A stretch of DNA of 44,761 nucleotides from Nitrospira sp. (GTDB lineage Bacteria > Nitrospirota > Nitrospiria > Nitrospirales > Nitrospiraceae): positions 2,682 to 47,442 of the forward strand of contig PLBR01000057.1 of the NCBI GenBank assembly GCA_003135435.1, given 5' to 3'. The notes under the pieces were generated by a model. The model saw only the letters and a program-made list of their open reading frames with translations, was not told the DNA's origin and did no database searches. Below are positions 9,843 through 16,969 of the stretch, one piece after another (position 1 is the first letter of the stretch; each line of letters starts with the position of its first letter). The position numbers were made by a program, and so were the translations under genes.

Positions 9843-11044
9843 TGATACTCTGTCAGGCGAAAACTCGCATTTTCTCCTGTATGGTCAATCACTTCCGTTT
9901 TTGGTGCCAGGGTTTGGTGCCAGGTTTTGTCGAGCAGGTTGACGTAGGGCCGTTCCTCGTCGGGCATCCATGTGGCATAGTACTTGAGCGTGGTGGTCGC
10001 CTTGCTATGCCCCAGCATCTTCGCCACGTACAAGAGGGGGACATTCGAGGAGAGGAGCAGGCTGGCGAACGTATGCCGAAGATCATACGGCGTGAAGTGG
10101 GGGAGTCCCGCCTGCTTCAGGATCTTTCGGAAGTGGTAGAGGATGTGTTCCTGCACAATGACGTGTCCGGCGTCGTCACGGAAGAGCCAGAGCGAGTCCC
10201 GCCCGTGTGCCATCGCTTCCACCTCTACCCAGGTCGCATAGCCCCGAAGTTGCGCCACGAGGGCATCAGAGAGATCGACCGTCCGCTGTCGCTTCGTCTT
10301 GGTGAGCTTCTCGCTCCCATCGAGATCGAGTGCCCGTTTGACGGAGAGCCGTTTGCGCGTGAGGTCGAGGTCGCCAGTCCGAAGCGCCAAGGCTTCACTG
10401 GGGCGGAGGCCCGTTCCGGCCAGGAGGGAGAAGAGCATCAGCCAGCGGACATGGAGCCGTCCGTCCTGGCGCATCGTCTGCATGGTCTGCTTGAACTGCG
10501 CCAACTGGTCGTGGCTCATGGAGTGCACTTCGGGGTCGAGCGATTGGTTCGCATCGTCAAGGGCCTCGCAATCACCGAGTGCCGGGTTCACGGGCACCAG
10601 CTCATGCTTGACCGCCCGCCGAAACATCGTGGAGAGGGTGGCCTTAATCAGTCGCACGGTATTCTTGCCCAAGGTCAGCCGCTTGTCCTCTAACAGTTGC
10701 ATGACATGCACGGGGCGCACCTCTCGGAGCTTCATCGAGCCCAGCGTCGGCCAAATGTAGAGGGTGAAGAGGTGCGTATAACTCGCGTGTGTCCGTTGTG
10801 CCAAACGCGGCTTGACGATCTTCAGCCATCGCTCGGCATAGTCTTTGAGGGTGATGTCATGATCAGGGTGTACCGGCTCGGCGGCTTTCTTGCTCTCAGC
10901 CACGGTGTGAATCGTGAGGTGAGCCGACACGAGTTCCGCTTCCTCGCGTGTGGTTCCGCCGACCTTCCGACGCCGTGTACCGGAGGCATCCCGATAATCG
11001 ACAATCCAGATGTCCCGGTCTTTGCGCTTCCAGACCTTCGCCAT
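9719..11044 (-). CDS. Tyrosine recombinase (integrase), C-terminus fused to host DUF1800 tail
   Basis: This enzyme would integrate and excise the element. The N-terminus (KRKDRDIWIVDYRDASGTRRRK) is an arm-binding AP2-like domain, followed by a SAM-like core-binding domain (about residues 65-150) and the catalytic domain. Catalytic residues are visible: Arg in LLAGTGLRPSEALALR, His-Arg in PYDLRHTFASL, LGHSKATTTLKYYA with the nucleophilic Tyr. The integrase proper ends near HTGENASFR; the last residues after LTEY come from the host DUF1800 gene across the att site. In the excised circle the protein should instead end HAPSPTAPTESQQSPAKREKKT. It follows the small HTH gene by 2 bases. Confidence 0.93.
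   Translation of the reverse strand: MAKVWKRKDRDIWIVDYRDASGTRRRKVGGTTREEAELVSAHLTIHTVAESKKAAEPVHPDHDITLKDYAERWLKIVKPRLAQRTHASYTHLFTLYIWPTLGSMKLREVRPVHVMQLLEDKRLTLGKNTVRLIKATLSTMFRRAVKHELVPVNPALGDCEALDDANQSLDPEVHSMSHDQLAQFKQTMQTMRQDGRLHVRWLMLFSLLAGTGLRPSEALALRTGDLDLTRKRLSVKRALDLDGSEKLTKTKRQRTVDLSDALVAQLRGYATWVEVEAMAHGRDSLWLFRDDAGHVIVQEHILYHFRKILKQAGLPHFTPYDLRHTFASLLLSSNVPLLYVAKMLGHSKATTTLKYYATWMPDEERPYVNLLDKTWHQTLAPKTEVIDHTGENASFRLTEYQTYLTTLRSGGGTFNLDNASVEAPLDRMLATILASPRYKYQ
9843..9858. repeat. Left attachment-site repeat (att)
   Basis: TGATACTCTGTCAGGC here is identical to 19136-19151. On the minus strand it encodes LTEY plus parts of the flanking codons, in the same reading frame at both ends. 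Confidence 0.9.
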
Positions 11045-11046
11045 GA

Positions 11047-11340
11047 TTATGCCCCCTGTTTGGCCACATATTCAGTCAAAGCGGACGGCCTCACCCGTAC
11101 GGATTTTCCTAAGTGTTCCGCCTTCAACTTCCGTTGGCGGACTAGCTCATACACCCGATAGGCGGACATGTGCAACCGCTTGGCCACATCCGCCACCGTC
11201 AAGAGGTCTTCGGGTGCCGGTGTGACTGGCGCAGGCTGTGACAGCCGCTCCAGCATCCGCACTTGCAACAGGCCGACCATGCAGATTAGCTCTGGGAGCG
11301 GCGCATCATGGATCATCTGCTCAAAATTAATCGGCGTCAT
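11047..11340 (-). CDS. Excisionase-type helix-turn-helix protein
   Basis: I start at ATG 11340 (MTPINFEQMIHD), which overlaps the previous stop as ATGA; the track's longer start runs into the upstream gene. The C-terminal half LLTVADVAKRLHMSAYRVYELVRQRKLKAEHLGKSVRVRPSALTEYV is a classic MerR-like HTH_17/excisionase domain. The N-terminal half is a short helical segment, possibly for dimerisation. Position immediately before the integrase suggests a recombination directionality factor. A transcriptional role is also possible. Confidence 0.85.
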   Translation of the reverse strand: MTPINFEQMIHDAPLPELICMVGLLQVRMLERLSQPAPVTPAPEDLLTVADVAKRLHMSAYRVYELVRQRKLKAEHLGKSVRVRPSALTEYVAKQGA

Positions 11341-11684
11341 GATGCTTTCGCCAGTGCCTTCCGAGGTTTCAGCACACGGAACCAATACCGGCGCATCACC
11401 AATTTAAATTTGGCTGACTTGTGATATTTGGCAGCGGCGGCCCGCCCGGCTGGACTGGCGTTTTTTCGAGCGTACCGCTCTTTCTTGGTCATGGCCGGAG
11501 GTCGTGAGAGCCGACGTTGCCGGGCGGCTTGTCCCTCTGGAGACGCCGCACGCCGGGCCTTGGCTTTGACATTGGCCCTTTTTGATGCCGCCTGGCCTTT
11601 CGGGCTGAGTCGATATTTTTCCCGCGCTCGCTTACCGCGAGGAGAGCGTTCATACCAAAGTTTATAGGCTTCTCTACAGGTCAT
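11337..11684 (-). CDS. Very basic protein with repeated SPxGxxA units
   Basis: From ATG 11684 (MTCREAYKLWYERSPRGKR) the product is about 115 residues, extremely rich in K, R and A. A unit of roughly SP-x-G-x-x-A followed by basic or aromatic residues recurs at SPRGKRAREKY, SPKGQAASKR, SPEGQAARQR and SPAGRAAAAKY. This suggests a nucleic-acid-binding protein. I do not recognise a named family. Its stop overlaps the next start (ATGA), so the two are probably translationally coupled. The track's longer start at 11801 overlaps the upstream gene and is less likely. Confidence 0.6.
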   Translation of the reverse strand: MTCREAYKLWYERSPRGKRAREKYRLSPKGQAASKRANVKAKARRAASPEGQAARQRRLSRPPAMTKKERYARKNASPAGRAAAAKYHKSAKFKLVMRRYWFRVLKPRKALAKAS

Positions 11685-11700
11685 CGTCGCGTTCCCTTGG

Positions 11701-12015
11701 TTAGGCACACCCGCTATGTGCCACGGTCGGCACCTCGCGCTTGACCCGCCGAGCCAGGGCCAAGATGACGTTGGCGATTTCAGGCGTGGCTTTTTGTTCA
11801 TAGCAGCCGGGGTCGTGGATGATCGACTCCAAACGGGTGCCCATCGTGCGCATCTGCTCTAGGGCGTGCGCGAACGGCGCGGGGCACTCCGGCGCGGGGA
11901 AGGCGTCTCGATACCGCTCCAGATGGTTCAATGTTTCGAGAAATTCCTTCAGGCAATCGGCCCACGTTAACGAGGCCAGAAAGCCATCCCACTTCAGTTT
12001 GTTGTCGTGTTCCAT
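11701..12015 (-). CDS. Small helical protein of the element, unknown
   Basis: ATG 12015 (MEHDNKLKWDGFLASLTW) is preceded by AAGGGA at a normal distance; the longer track start is not supported. The product has 104 residues, is helical and mildly acidic, with a short proline-rich PAPECPAPFAHALEQM stretch, and no recognised domain. It lies between the capsid gene and the basic SPxGxxA protein in the same direction, so it may be part of the packaging/structural transcript. A head-completion or scaffolding function cannot be shown from the sequence. Confidence 0.55.
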   Translation of the reverse strand: MEHDNKLKWDGFLASLTWADCLKEFLETLNHLERYRDAFPAPECPAPFAHALEQMRTMGTRLESIIHDPGCYEQKATPEIANVILALARRVKREVPTVAHSGCA

Positions 12016-12070
12016 CGTGTTCCCTTCGGGAGTCAGAGACCGTGCGGCCTCTGACCCCCTCATGTGCTAC

Positions 12071-13273
12071 TTAGGCGTTATTCGTGCGTGCGTCAGAGCA
12101 TAATGCAAAGCTCTGTCCGTGGCGAACGGCAATATCGACATTACGTATTAACCTTACCTCGATAGCGTTCTGGGCCCATGCATTCCCACCAATGTTGGTA
12201 GCGAGAATCTCCATTGGACCCCACATACCGATCAGCAATTCCTCAAAATTCCCGAAGTATACTTCCGCGCAATCCGAGCTGGAACCCTTAACGAGGGTCG
12301 CCGGAATCTGCGTGGTCGTGAAGATGGGATAGTCGAGGCTCTTCGCGAGGGCTGCGTTCGTCAAGGGATACTGCACGTACTCGCCGGTCGTCTGACCGCT
12401 GAACTGGGCGATTCTTTCATTCTTCATGACCCGCGTCACTTTTGGACTCGTGATGAAGGCCAGCTTGCCAGTCAAGGCATTCTGATCTTCGACCACACCA
12501 GCCAGCTTGAGTGCATCTTGCCGCGTGAAGTCTCCACCGTTCGTCGCGATGGCATACGTTCCGAGACCGGACACGCCATTCAAACCAAGAGGCTGGTTGG
12601 ACGCACCTGATCCACGCAACGCAACGCGATCCAACTCTAAACCAGCAACCTTGGCGAGGTCCCTGCGCGTAATCCCCTCACTGGAAGGATTCGACAGGAT
12701 GTTCAGCAAGTTCGAGAACTGTGCGCGAATGCCGTATACCTTCGGAGTTAAAGTCACTTGCCCGAAGGAAGGATCACTCAATGACACCGTGGCGTTCTGG
12801 CCAATCCAGCTCCCAGAGGCACTCGTCAGTTGCTTCGGGATAATCACCGGAGAACCCGTGAGCTTCTCCATGACCGTGGCACCAGCGAGCACCACCGTCA
12901 TGTTGGCGCGAAGCATTTCAATCAGGGCGTTGATATAATCTTGTGGCACCAGCCAGCCGCCTGAGGTCGTCGTGCCCGTATCGAGCGCCTTCTGCTGATA
13001 GTCGCCGATCACCTTCGCCATCTGTGAACTGAACCCGGCTTTCACAAGCGGGTTTTGAGTCCCATCTTTCGCCATGATTTGCGCAGCGGCCATCCGTAAG
13101 AGTCCGCCTGCGACATCGTCGGTGAACTCTGCCCCGCCAGCTACCCAGCTCTTGCGCTTGGCGAAGCCCGCCGTCCGTTCGATGTCCGCGATCCGGTGCT
13201 CAAAATTTTGCTGCTCACTAATCAGGTTTTTTACGCCTGAATGAATTTCCTCTAATACGTTTGCGTTTGACAT
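12071..13273 (-). CDS. HK97-family major capsid protein
   Basis: The start is ATG 13273 (MSNANVLEEIHSGVKN); the track start at 13351 runs into the promoter region. About 400 residues. The first 45 residues are a helical, coiled-coil-like delta region that usually acts as internal scaffold. After this comes a standard HK97-type core: GGWLVPQDYINALIEMLRA, MEKLTGSPVIIPKQ, WIGQNATVSLSDPSFGQVTLTPKV, IRAQFSNLLN, LDRVALRGSGASNQPLGL, and the terminal EVRLIRNVDIAVRHGQSFA strand. It would form the shell of a small head. No head-maturation protease is nearby. It has its own probable promoter and operator at 13419-13446. Confidence 0.9.
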   Translation of the reverse strand: MSNANVLEEIHSGVKNLISEQQNFEHRIADIERTAGFAKRKSWVAGGAEFTDDVAGGLLRMAAAQIMAKDGTQNPLVKAGFSSQMAKVIGDYQQKALDTGTTTSGGWLVPQDYINALIEMLRANMTVVLAGATVMEKLTGSPVIIPKQLTSASGSWIGQNATVSLSDPSFGQVTLTPKVYGIRAQFSNLLNILSNPSSEGITRRDLAKVAGLELDRVALRGSGASNQPLGLNGVSGLGTYAIATNGGDFTRQDALKLAGVVEDQNALTGKLAFITSPKVTRVMKNERIAQFSGQTTGEYVQYPLTNAALAKSLDYPIFTTTQIPATLVKGSSSDCAEVYFGNFEELLIGMWGPMEILATNIGGNAWAQNAIEVRLIRNVDIAVRHGQSFALCSDARTNNA

Positions 13274-13356
13274 TGTGACACCACTTTCTTGTTCCGCACT
13301 TTCGCCACAGAGCCGCTGTGCCGGTCGAGTCCGAGGTGTTGGCGCTGCCACTCATT

Positions 13357-13378
13357 GGGCTATTGGTTGCCCTAGCCC
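13357..13378 (-). other. Hairpin in the capsid mRNA leader
   Basis: GGGCTA and TAGCCC form a perfect 6-bp inverted repeat around a 10-base loop, about 90 bases before the capsid start codon. It lies within the predicted capsid leader of about 140 bases. No U-run follows it, so it is not a typical terminator. Confidence 0.35.
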
Positions 13379-13418
13379 TGAATGTGTCCGTTCACCAGAC
13401 TTCAAAAAAACACTTCAT

Positions 13419-13446
13419 ATTTTACCATGACAGTAAAAGTTGACAA
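13419..13446 (-). promoter_or_regulatory. Capsid promoter with overlapping operator
   Basis: On the minus strand TTGTCA, 16 bases, TAAAAT fits a sigma-70 promoter directly upstream of the capsid gene and just after the terminase stop. A perfect inverted repeat TTTTAC-N7-GTAAAA (13420-13438) covers the -10 box and most of the spacer, which is a good position for a repressor. Confidence 0.6.
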
Positions 13447-13455
13447 GGGCACTTG

Positions 13456-14889
13456 TTAGTCAAACACGTACACACCGGGCACCGGCTGGGGCGCTTGGGC
13501 TAACACGAGGGCCCCGCTTGAGGCGTTTGCTACGTCATCCCTTGAGCCCGCTCCCCGATGATCGACTTTGTCTTTGCCGTTTCCGCCTCGGCGTCGTTCG
13601 AGTCCTCGCAGCTCCCGCAATAGCTCAGGATGATCGAGCAACACCGTCCGCTCTGAATTCACGAGGGGCAGCAACTCTAAATACAATTCAGACCGATTCC
13701 GTTCAGACGGCTCGAAGGTCACGCCGTTGATCTTGAACTGCTCCGCGCAAAATTCCGCGCTGTACCGATCACCCGTGGTGGTGGTGAGTCGATACGTTTT
13801 GAGGAACGTGCAGGCGTCCACGATCACGCTCGCGGGAGAAAAGGGCGGCGTCCAGGATCGCACGGCGTCCAGGATCGTTCGCGCTCCCTCCGCGTGGGCC
13901 ACCGCCACGACGAACCGATCATGTCGGCCTCCTGAGGGGTCGGTGAAACTTCGATAGCTCACGTCAGCCTGAGGGGCTCGCTCACGAATGCCCGTGGCCA
14001 CACAGGCTTGAATGGCTTCCAGGTCTAGCAATGTTGAGACGCCAGACCGGAACTGTCCGAGGACTTCCGCCCGGTAACTCTCTGGGTCATCGGCTTCCAT
14101 CCGTTCTAAGTAGTTTGTGGACAGGGTCGGATTCATCTCCGGCGCTGAAGCCTGCCAGACTAAGACCGGCGCATCGTCACGGCAAAAATTATTCCGGTGG
14201 AGATCCCACAGTGCCCCGTTTTGACCGTAGGGTGAGCTGAGCACGATCAACTTCCCTCCGGTTGTGGCCAAGGTCGGACGCACCGCTCGCAGCATTTCTT
14301 TGTCGGTGGGGATATTCTCCGTCGAGGTGAAAAACCCCAGCTCGTCACAGATCACGACCCGTGCGCGCAGTCCCCGCACCGCCGCAGGCCGACAGGGATA
14401 GGCGCAGATGTTCACGCCATGCGCGAGCTTGATCGTGTCGGCGGTCACACTGAAGACTTCGGCCTGGAGTGCCGGGACCATCTCAAACGGCGCTTTCGCA
14501 TAGCCGAATAGGGCGCGAATCGCGGAGCGTTGATCTTGCGCCAGGAGTAAGGCGTAGGTCTCGGTCTTGTCGGCCTTCGGCTGTGCCGTGACGGCTTCGT
14601 AGTCCGCAATCAATCCCGCAATGCGCGTCTTGCCGCTCTGCCTGCCCGTGATGCAGACCACTTCTGCAAATCCACCGGATGGTGGAGCATAGACGGACCG
14701 GCCTGTATGTTTCCGATAGAGGTCCAGCTCGCGTGCGTCGGCCAGGTCAAGGCCATAGGTCGCCTTGAGGAACACGAGCCAACTTGACCAGCTTTCCAAA
14801 TTCTGAAACGCAGGGAGCGCCCCGAATATCTGGGGATGCGTCAGGGCCTCAATGATGGTGAGACGATTCGGTGTCACGCGTTCCCTCAT
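13456..14889 (-). CDS. Phage terminase large subunit
   Basis: This is the motor and nuclease that packages DNA into a head. The ATPase part has Walker A GRQSGKT near residue 85, Walker B ARVVICDELGFF near 185 and a coupling segment LIVLSSPYG. The nuclease part shows the acidic residues FTDPSGGRHDRF, VIVDACTF and GSRDDVANAS expected for the RNase H-like fold. 477 residues is normal for the family. The start overlaps the stop of a 48-residue ORF (ATGA). A separate small subunit of normal size is not obvious in the element. Confidence 0.92.
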   Translation of the reverse strand: MRERVTPNRLTIIEALTHPQIFGALPAFQNLESWSSWLVFLKATYGLDLADARELDLYRKHTGRSVYAPPSGGFAEVVCITGRQSGKTRIAGLIADYEAVTAQPKADKTETYALLLAQDQRSAIRALFGYAKAPFEMVPALQAEVFSVTADTIKLAHGVNICAYPCRPAAVRGLRARVVICDELGFFTSTENIPTDKEMLRAVRPTLATTGGKLIVLSSPYGQNGALWDLHRNNFCRDDAPVLVWQASAPEMNPTLSTNYLERMEADDPESYRAEVLGQFRSGVSTLLDLEAIQACVATGIRERAPQADVSYRSFTDPSGGRHDRFVVAVAHAEGARTILDAVRSWTPPFSPASVIVDACTFLKTYRLTTTTGDRYSAEFCAEQFKINGVTFEPSERNRSELYLELLPLVNSERTVLLDHPELLRELRGLERRRGGNGKDKVDHRGAGSRDDVANASSGALVLAQAPQPVPGVYVFD

Positions 14890-15032
14890 GCCGCTCTCAA
14901 CTTCTGCGCCCGTTTCGCCTGCCGTTCAAAAAATTGTGCCTTCAAGTACTTCAAAATCTTCCCCTCCGATTTTCGATCTCGAACCAGTCCCACCCTTCGA
15001 CGGAGTCGGTTGTGCCTTGTGTCAATCCTCAT
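14886..15032 (-). CDS. 48-residue basic protein ahead of the terminase
   Basis: This ORF is too short for the track. It begins MRIDTRHNRLRRRVG with AAAGGA 5 bases before the ATG at 15032, and its stop overlaps the terminase start as ATGA. The product is strongly basic (many R and K) with a helical end KYLKAQFFERQAKRAQKLRAA. The good ribosome-binding site and coupling make it credible. It could be a DNA-binding partner of the terminase, but it is much shorter than known small subunits. Confidence 0.6.
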   Translation of the reverse strand: MRIDTRHNRLRRRVGLVRDRKSEGKILKYLKAQFFERQAKRAQKLRAA

Positions 15033-15154
15033 GGCGTCCTTTCAAAAAAAATAGGGGCGGACCGCAAGGGGATACCATCCCCCCCTTTAACCGTTCCTCA
15101 ATCGAAGGAAGCGTGACTTCGGTTGTTGAGGCGCGGGCCGCCCTTGTTGTGTCG

Positions 15155-16066
15155 TTAGGCACATGGATAATTTCCTGATTTGTTGAGAGACGTGTCATTG
15201 CCAGCCTGCACCTCGTGCAGTTCAGGCTCCAGCGCATCCGAGACGATCAGTCCATTCGCCTTCACCGCTGGCGGGGACGGCCTGCTGTGTTCCCAATCCC
15301 TCCGCTTTAGAAAATTGTCTGGTAACGGGGGGGTCTGTCCGGTTTCCCTCCAGTAAACCTTCTCCCGCTCCAGGAAGGCCATGATCTCGGTTAGGTACGG
15401 GACGCTCGGCTGGAGCAACTGGAACACCTCCAAGGCTCTGTGCTTTTTCTGTTTCAAGGGATACGCCGGGTAAAAAATGTGTGTGAACCAATTCGTGACG
15501 GAATGCTCCACGCCTTCTGGCCAAGGCCAAGGGAAACCATTTAAGGATGGGTTCTTTTTCTGCTCGGAATCAGCCTCCCTCTTTTGGGTATTGGCCAACA
15601 CTGGCTCGTTCAAATCGCCCCAATTTGGACTATCTACTCTGGTCTTAATTTCCGGTTCGGATGAAGATGAAGATGAAGAGATGATCGATCGATGATCGAT
15701 CGATGATCGATTATTCAGTCTTTGCTTCTTCGCCTCCCGCTCTGTGACCGCCTTCCTGCCAGCCGCCGATAGTTGCGTGACCTTGTCCATTGAGTCCTTA
15801 GATTCCCGATGGAGCCACTCATTGACGAGGCGCTGGCCATCATTTGTCCACCCCTTCAAGGCGTAGGGTTTGAGCGCGGCCCATCGCTTGGTGGTGATGC
15901 TCAGCAGTCGGGCTAGTTCGGTGTCATCACTCAGTAATGTGCCTGGCTGATTTTGGTCCCACGACAGCCGCCAGCAACGTGTATACGCGCCTTCCTCTTC
16001 CACGGTCATTCCTGCCGTCAGCCTAGAGAAGTCGCCGACAAAGTATCGGAAGTAAGGAAGGTTCAT
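15155..16066 (-). CDS. DUF1376 (YdaU-like) replication-region protein
   Basis: The first 90 residues, MNLPYFRYFVGDFSRLTAGMTVEEEGAY..., match the DUF1376 pattern (PYFP-like start, D, T..L, E.GAY.RLL). This domain is common in phage replication modules and resembles a winged-helix initiator N-terminus. The middle is low-complexity (serine run, and a tandem 11-bp DNA repeat). The C-terminal half is helical with WREKVYWRE-like character (EREKVYWRETGQTPPLPDNFL). It likely acts in replication of the element. The start lies 1 base after the preceding gene's stop. Confidence 0.8.
   Translation of the reverse strand: MNLPYFRYFVGDFSRLTAGMTVEEEGAYTRCWRLSWDQNQPGTLLSDDTELARLLSITTKRWAALKPYALKGWTNDGQRLVNEWLHRESKDSMDKVTQLSAAGRKAVTEREAKKQRLNNRSSIDHRSIISSSSSSSEPEIKTRVDSPNWGDLNEPVLANTQKREADSEQKKNPSLNGFPWPWPEGVEHSVTNWFTHIFYPAYPLKQKKHRALEVFQLLQPSVPYLTEIMAFLEREKVYWRETGQTPPLPDNFLKRRDWEHSRPSPPAVKANGLIVSDALEPELHEVQAGNDTSLNKSGNYPCA
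15680..15712. repeat. Three tandem 11-bp repeats inside the DUF1376 gene
   Basis: GATGATCGATC occurs twice, followed by GATGATCGATT, without gaps. Just before it are three GATGAA units. Because 11 is not a multiple of 3, loss or gain of one unit would shift the reading frame. Confidence 0.85.
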
Positions 16067-16067
16067 G

Positions 16068-16433
16068 TCAGCGCGTCGTCCCTTCCGTGATCCCTAGCGC
16101 CACCATTATCTTGGGCCAGCCGACCTTCTCAGAAATAGCAAACAGCTTTTTCAATGCCGATGCCCGGCGTGCGATCTGCTTATGATTGGCGCGTGTGCCG
16201 ATTCTTGGGTTTTTGGTTAAGCTCGCCAAGGCCAGCGCCACAACGAAGGCATCGCTTGTGATGTCTTGGCCTTGAAGTTCTTTGGCGACCCGCCACATGT
16301 TCGGGAAATTGCAGAGCTGGTCGTCGTGCATCTCCGCGTCGAAGGCGGCTAGGTGCTGTGTCAACTCGCCATCGCTCATGCTGTCGGCGCTCGTTGGCTG
16401 CGCGTTGGTCTGTAGGGTTTCAGTTATGAGCAT
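16068..16433 (-). CDS. Element protein of unknown function
   Basis: From ATG 16433 (MLITETLQTNAQPTSADSM) the product is 121 residues. I prefer this start over the track start at 16589, which overlaps the upstream HTH gene; GGGAAC lies 7 bases upstream. The N-terminal part is acidic (DGELTQHLAAFDAEMHDDQ), the C-terminal part basic and helical (RANHKQIARRASALKKLFAISEK). It lies directly before the DUF1376 gene in the same operon, which suggests a role in replication, for example as a partner of the initiator. No domain recognised. Confidence 0.6.
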   Translation of the reverse strand: MLITETLQTNAQPTSADSMSDGELTQHLAAFDAEMHDDQLCNFPNMWRVAKELQGQDITSDAFVVALALASLTKNPRIGTRANHKQIARRASALKKLFAISEKVGWPKIMVALGITEGTTR

Positions 16434-16446
16434 GGATCGTTCCCTT

Positions 16447-16650
16447 TCAATGTTTGAGGCTTTGTGCTGCGAAGTATTCACGGACGGCACGTTCTGAAAA
16501 TCTGATATGCAGGCCGACAGTAAACCTAGGGATTTCCTTGTGTCTGTAGAGGAGCTGCGTCGAGACACCGAGGACGGCGGCGAGTTCACGGACTGAGAGC
16601 ATTCGCTCTGACGGCGTGGTGACGATGGGTTGTGGTTTTCGTCGCGTCAT
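16447..16650 (-). CDS. AlpA/excisionase-like HTH protein
   Basis: Start ATG 16650 (MTRRKPQPIVTTPSERM) has a strong AGGAAGGATC site; the track's longer start reaches into the terminator hairpin. LSVRELAAVLGVSTQLLYRHKEIPRFTVGLHIRFSERAVREYF is a small MerR-type HTH with a wing, typical of AlpA regulators and excisionases in prophages and satellites. It is the first gene after the leader RNA and terminator at 16676-16793, so it probably regulates the element's long minus-strand operon or the operator region upstream. Confidence 0.8.
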   Translation of the reverse strand: MTRRKPQPIVTTPSERMLSVRELAAVLGVSTQLLYRHKEIPRFTVGLHIRFSERAVREYFAAQSLKH

Positions 16651-16675
16651 GTGATCCTTCCTGGGTTGAACACAA

Positions 16676-16721
16676 TAAAAAAAGGCTGGGACAATTCGCA
16701 TGTGGCGAATCATTCCAGCCT
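16676..16721 (-). terminator. Intrinsic terminator upstream of the element operon
   Basis: AGGCTGG(GA)/(TT)CCAGCCT and ATTCGC/GCGAAT form a two-part stem around an ATGTG loop. On the minus strand it is followed by seven T residues. It lies between a minus-strand promoter and the first minus-strand gene (16650). Confidence 0.75.
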
Positions 16722-16793
16722 GTGGTAGCTAGAAATCGGCTGAGTCGATTTGGTCCGTTAGGTGTGTGGCACCTTCGGACCCTCCCGGTGACT
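16676..16793 (-). ncRNA. Candidate structured leader RNA / small RNA of the element
   Basis: A minus-strand transcript from the promoter at 16800-16828 would start near 16793 and meet three consecutive hairpins: GGTCCG...CGGACC with an inner GGTG/CACC (16752-16781), AAATCG...CGATTT (16733-16751), and the terminator stem at 16683-16721 followed by a T-run. Nearly the whole transcript of about 115 bases is paired. It could be a separate small RNA or an attenuator that blocks the downstream operon. Both are inferences. Confidence 0.5.
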
Positions 16794-16799
16794 ATCTCG

Positions 16800-16828
16800 A
16801 CACTACGCCCCTTCTCATCTTTCGTCAA
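16800..16828 (-). promoter_or_regulatory. Sigma-70 promoter for the leader RNA/structural operon
   Basis: On the minus strand TTGACG, 17 bases, TAGTGT. It faces away from the YfbU promoter at 16898. Confidence 0.6.
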
Positions 16829-16923
16829 GTGAGGTTGTGTGAGGGGGGCTCACACCCAAGGCGCAACTTAGGTCGGTGCCCATACCCTCTACCTTGATTG
16901 ACATCTAGTTGAGGCCACCTCAC
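16829..16923. promoter_or_regulatory. Operator region between divergent promoters
   Basis: A perfect inverted repeat GTGTGAG-GGGGG-CTCACAC lies at 16837-16855. GTGAGG-like boxes occur at 16829 and 16839 and in inverted form (CTCAC) at 16849 and 16919, the last next to the plus-strand -10 box. Their spacing between two divergent promoters suggests binding of an element-encoded repressor. Confidence 0.45.
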
Positions 16924-16926
16924 AAT
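16898..16926 (+). promoter_or_regulatory. Sigma-70 promoter for the YfbU-family gene
   Basis: TTGACA, 17 bases, CACAAT, about 45 bases before the YfbU start codon. Confidence 0.55.
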
Positions 16927-16969
16927 CGCGCACCCAGCCACGATTTCACTTGAACCGCAAGGAGCACAA

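Noticed and set aside
9843-9858. tRNA gene as integration target
   Set aside because: The att core lies in a protein-coding frame (LTEY); no tRNA fold is present at either end.
9563-10693. 376-residue plus-strand ORF
   Set aside because: It is antisense to the integrase and DUF1501; its sequence has no recognisable motif.
15680-15712. CRISPR-like repeat
   Set aside because: The units are 11 bp without spacers; it is a simple tandem repeat.
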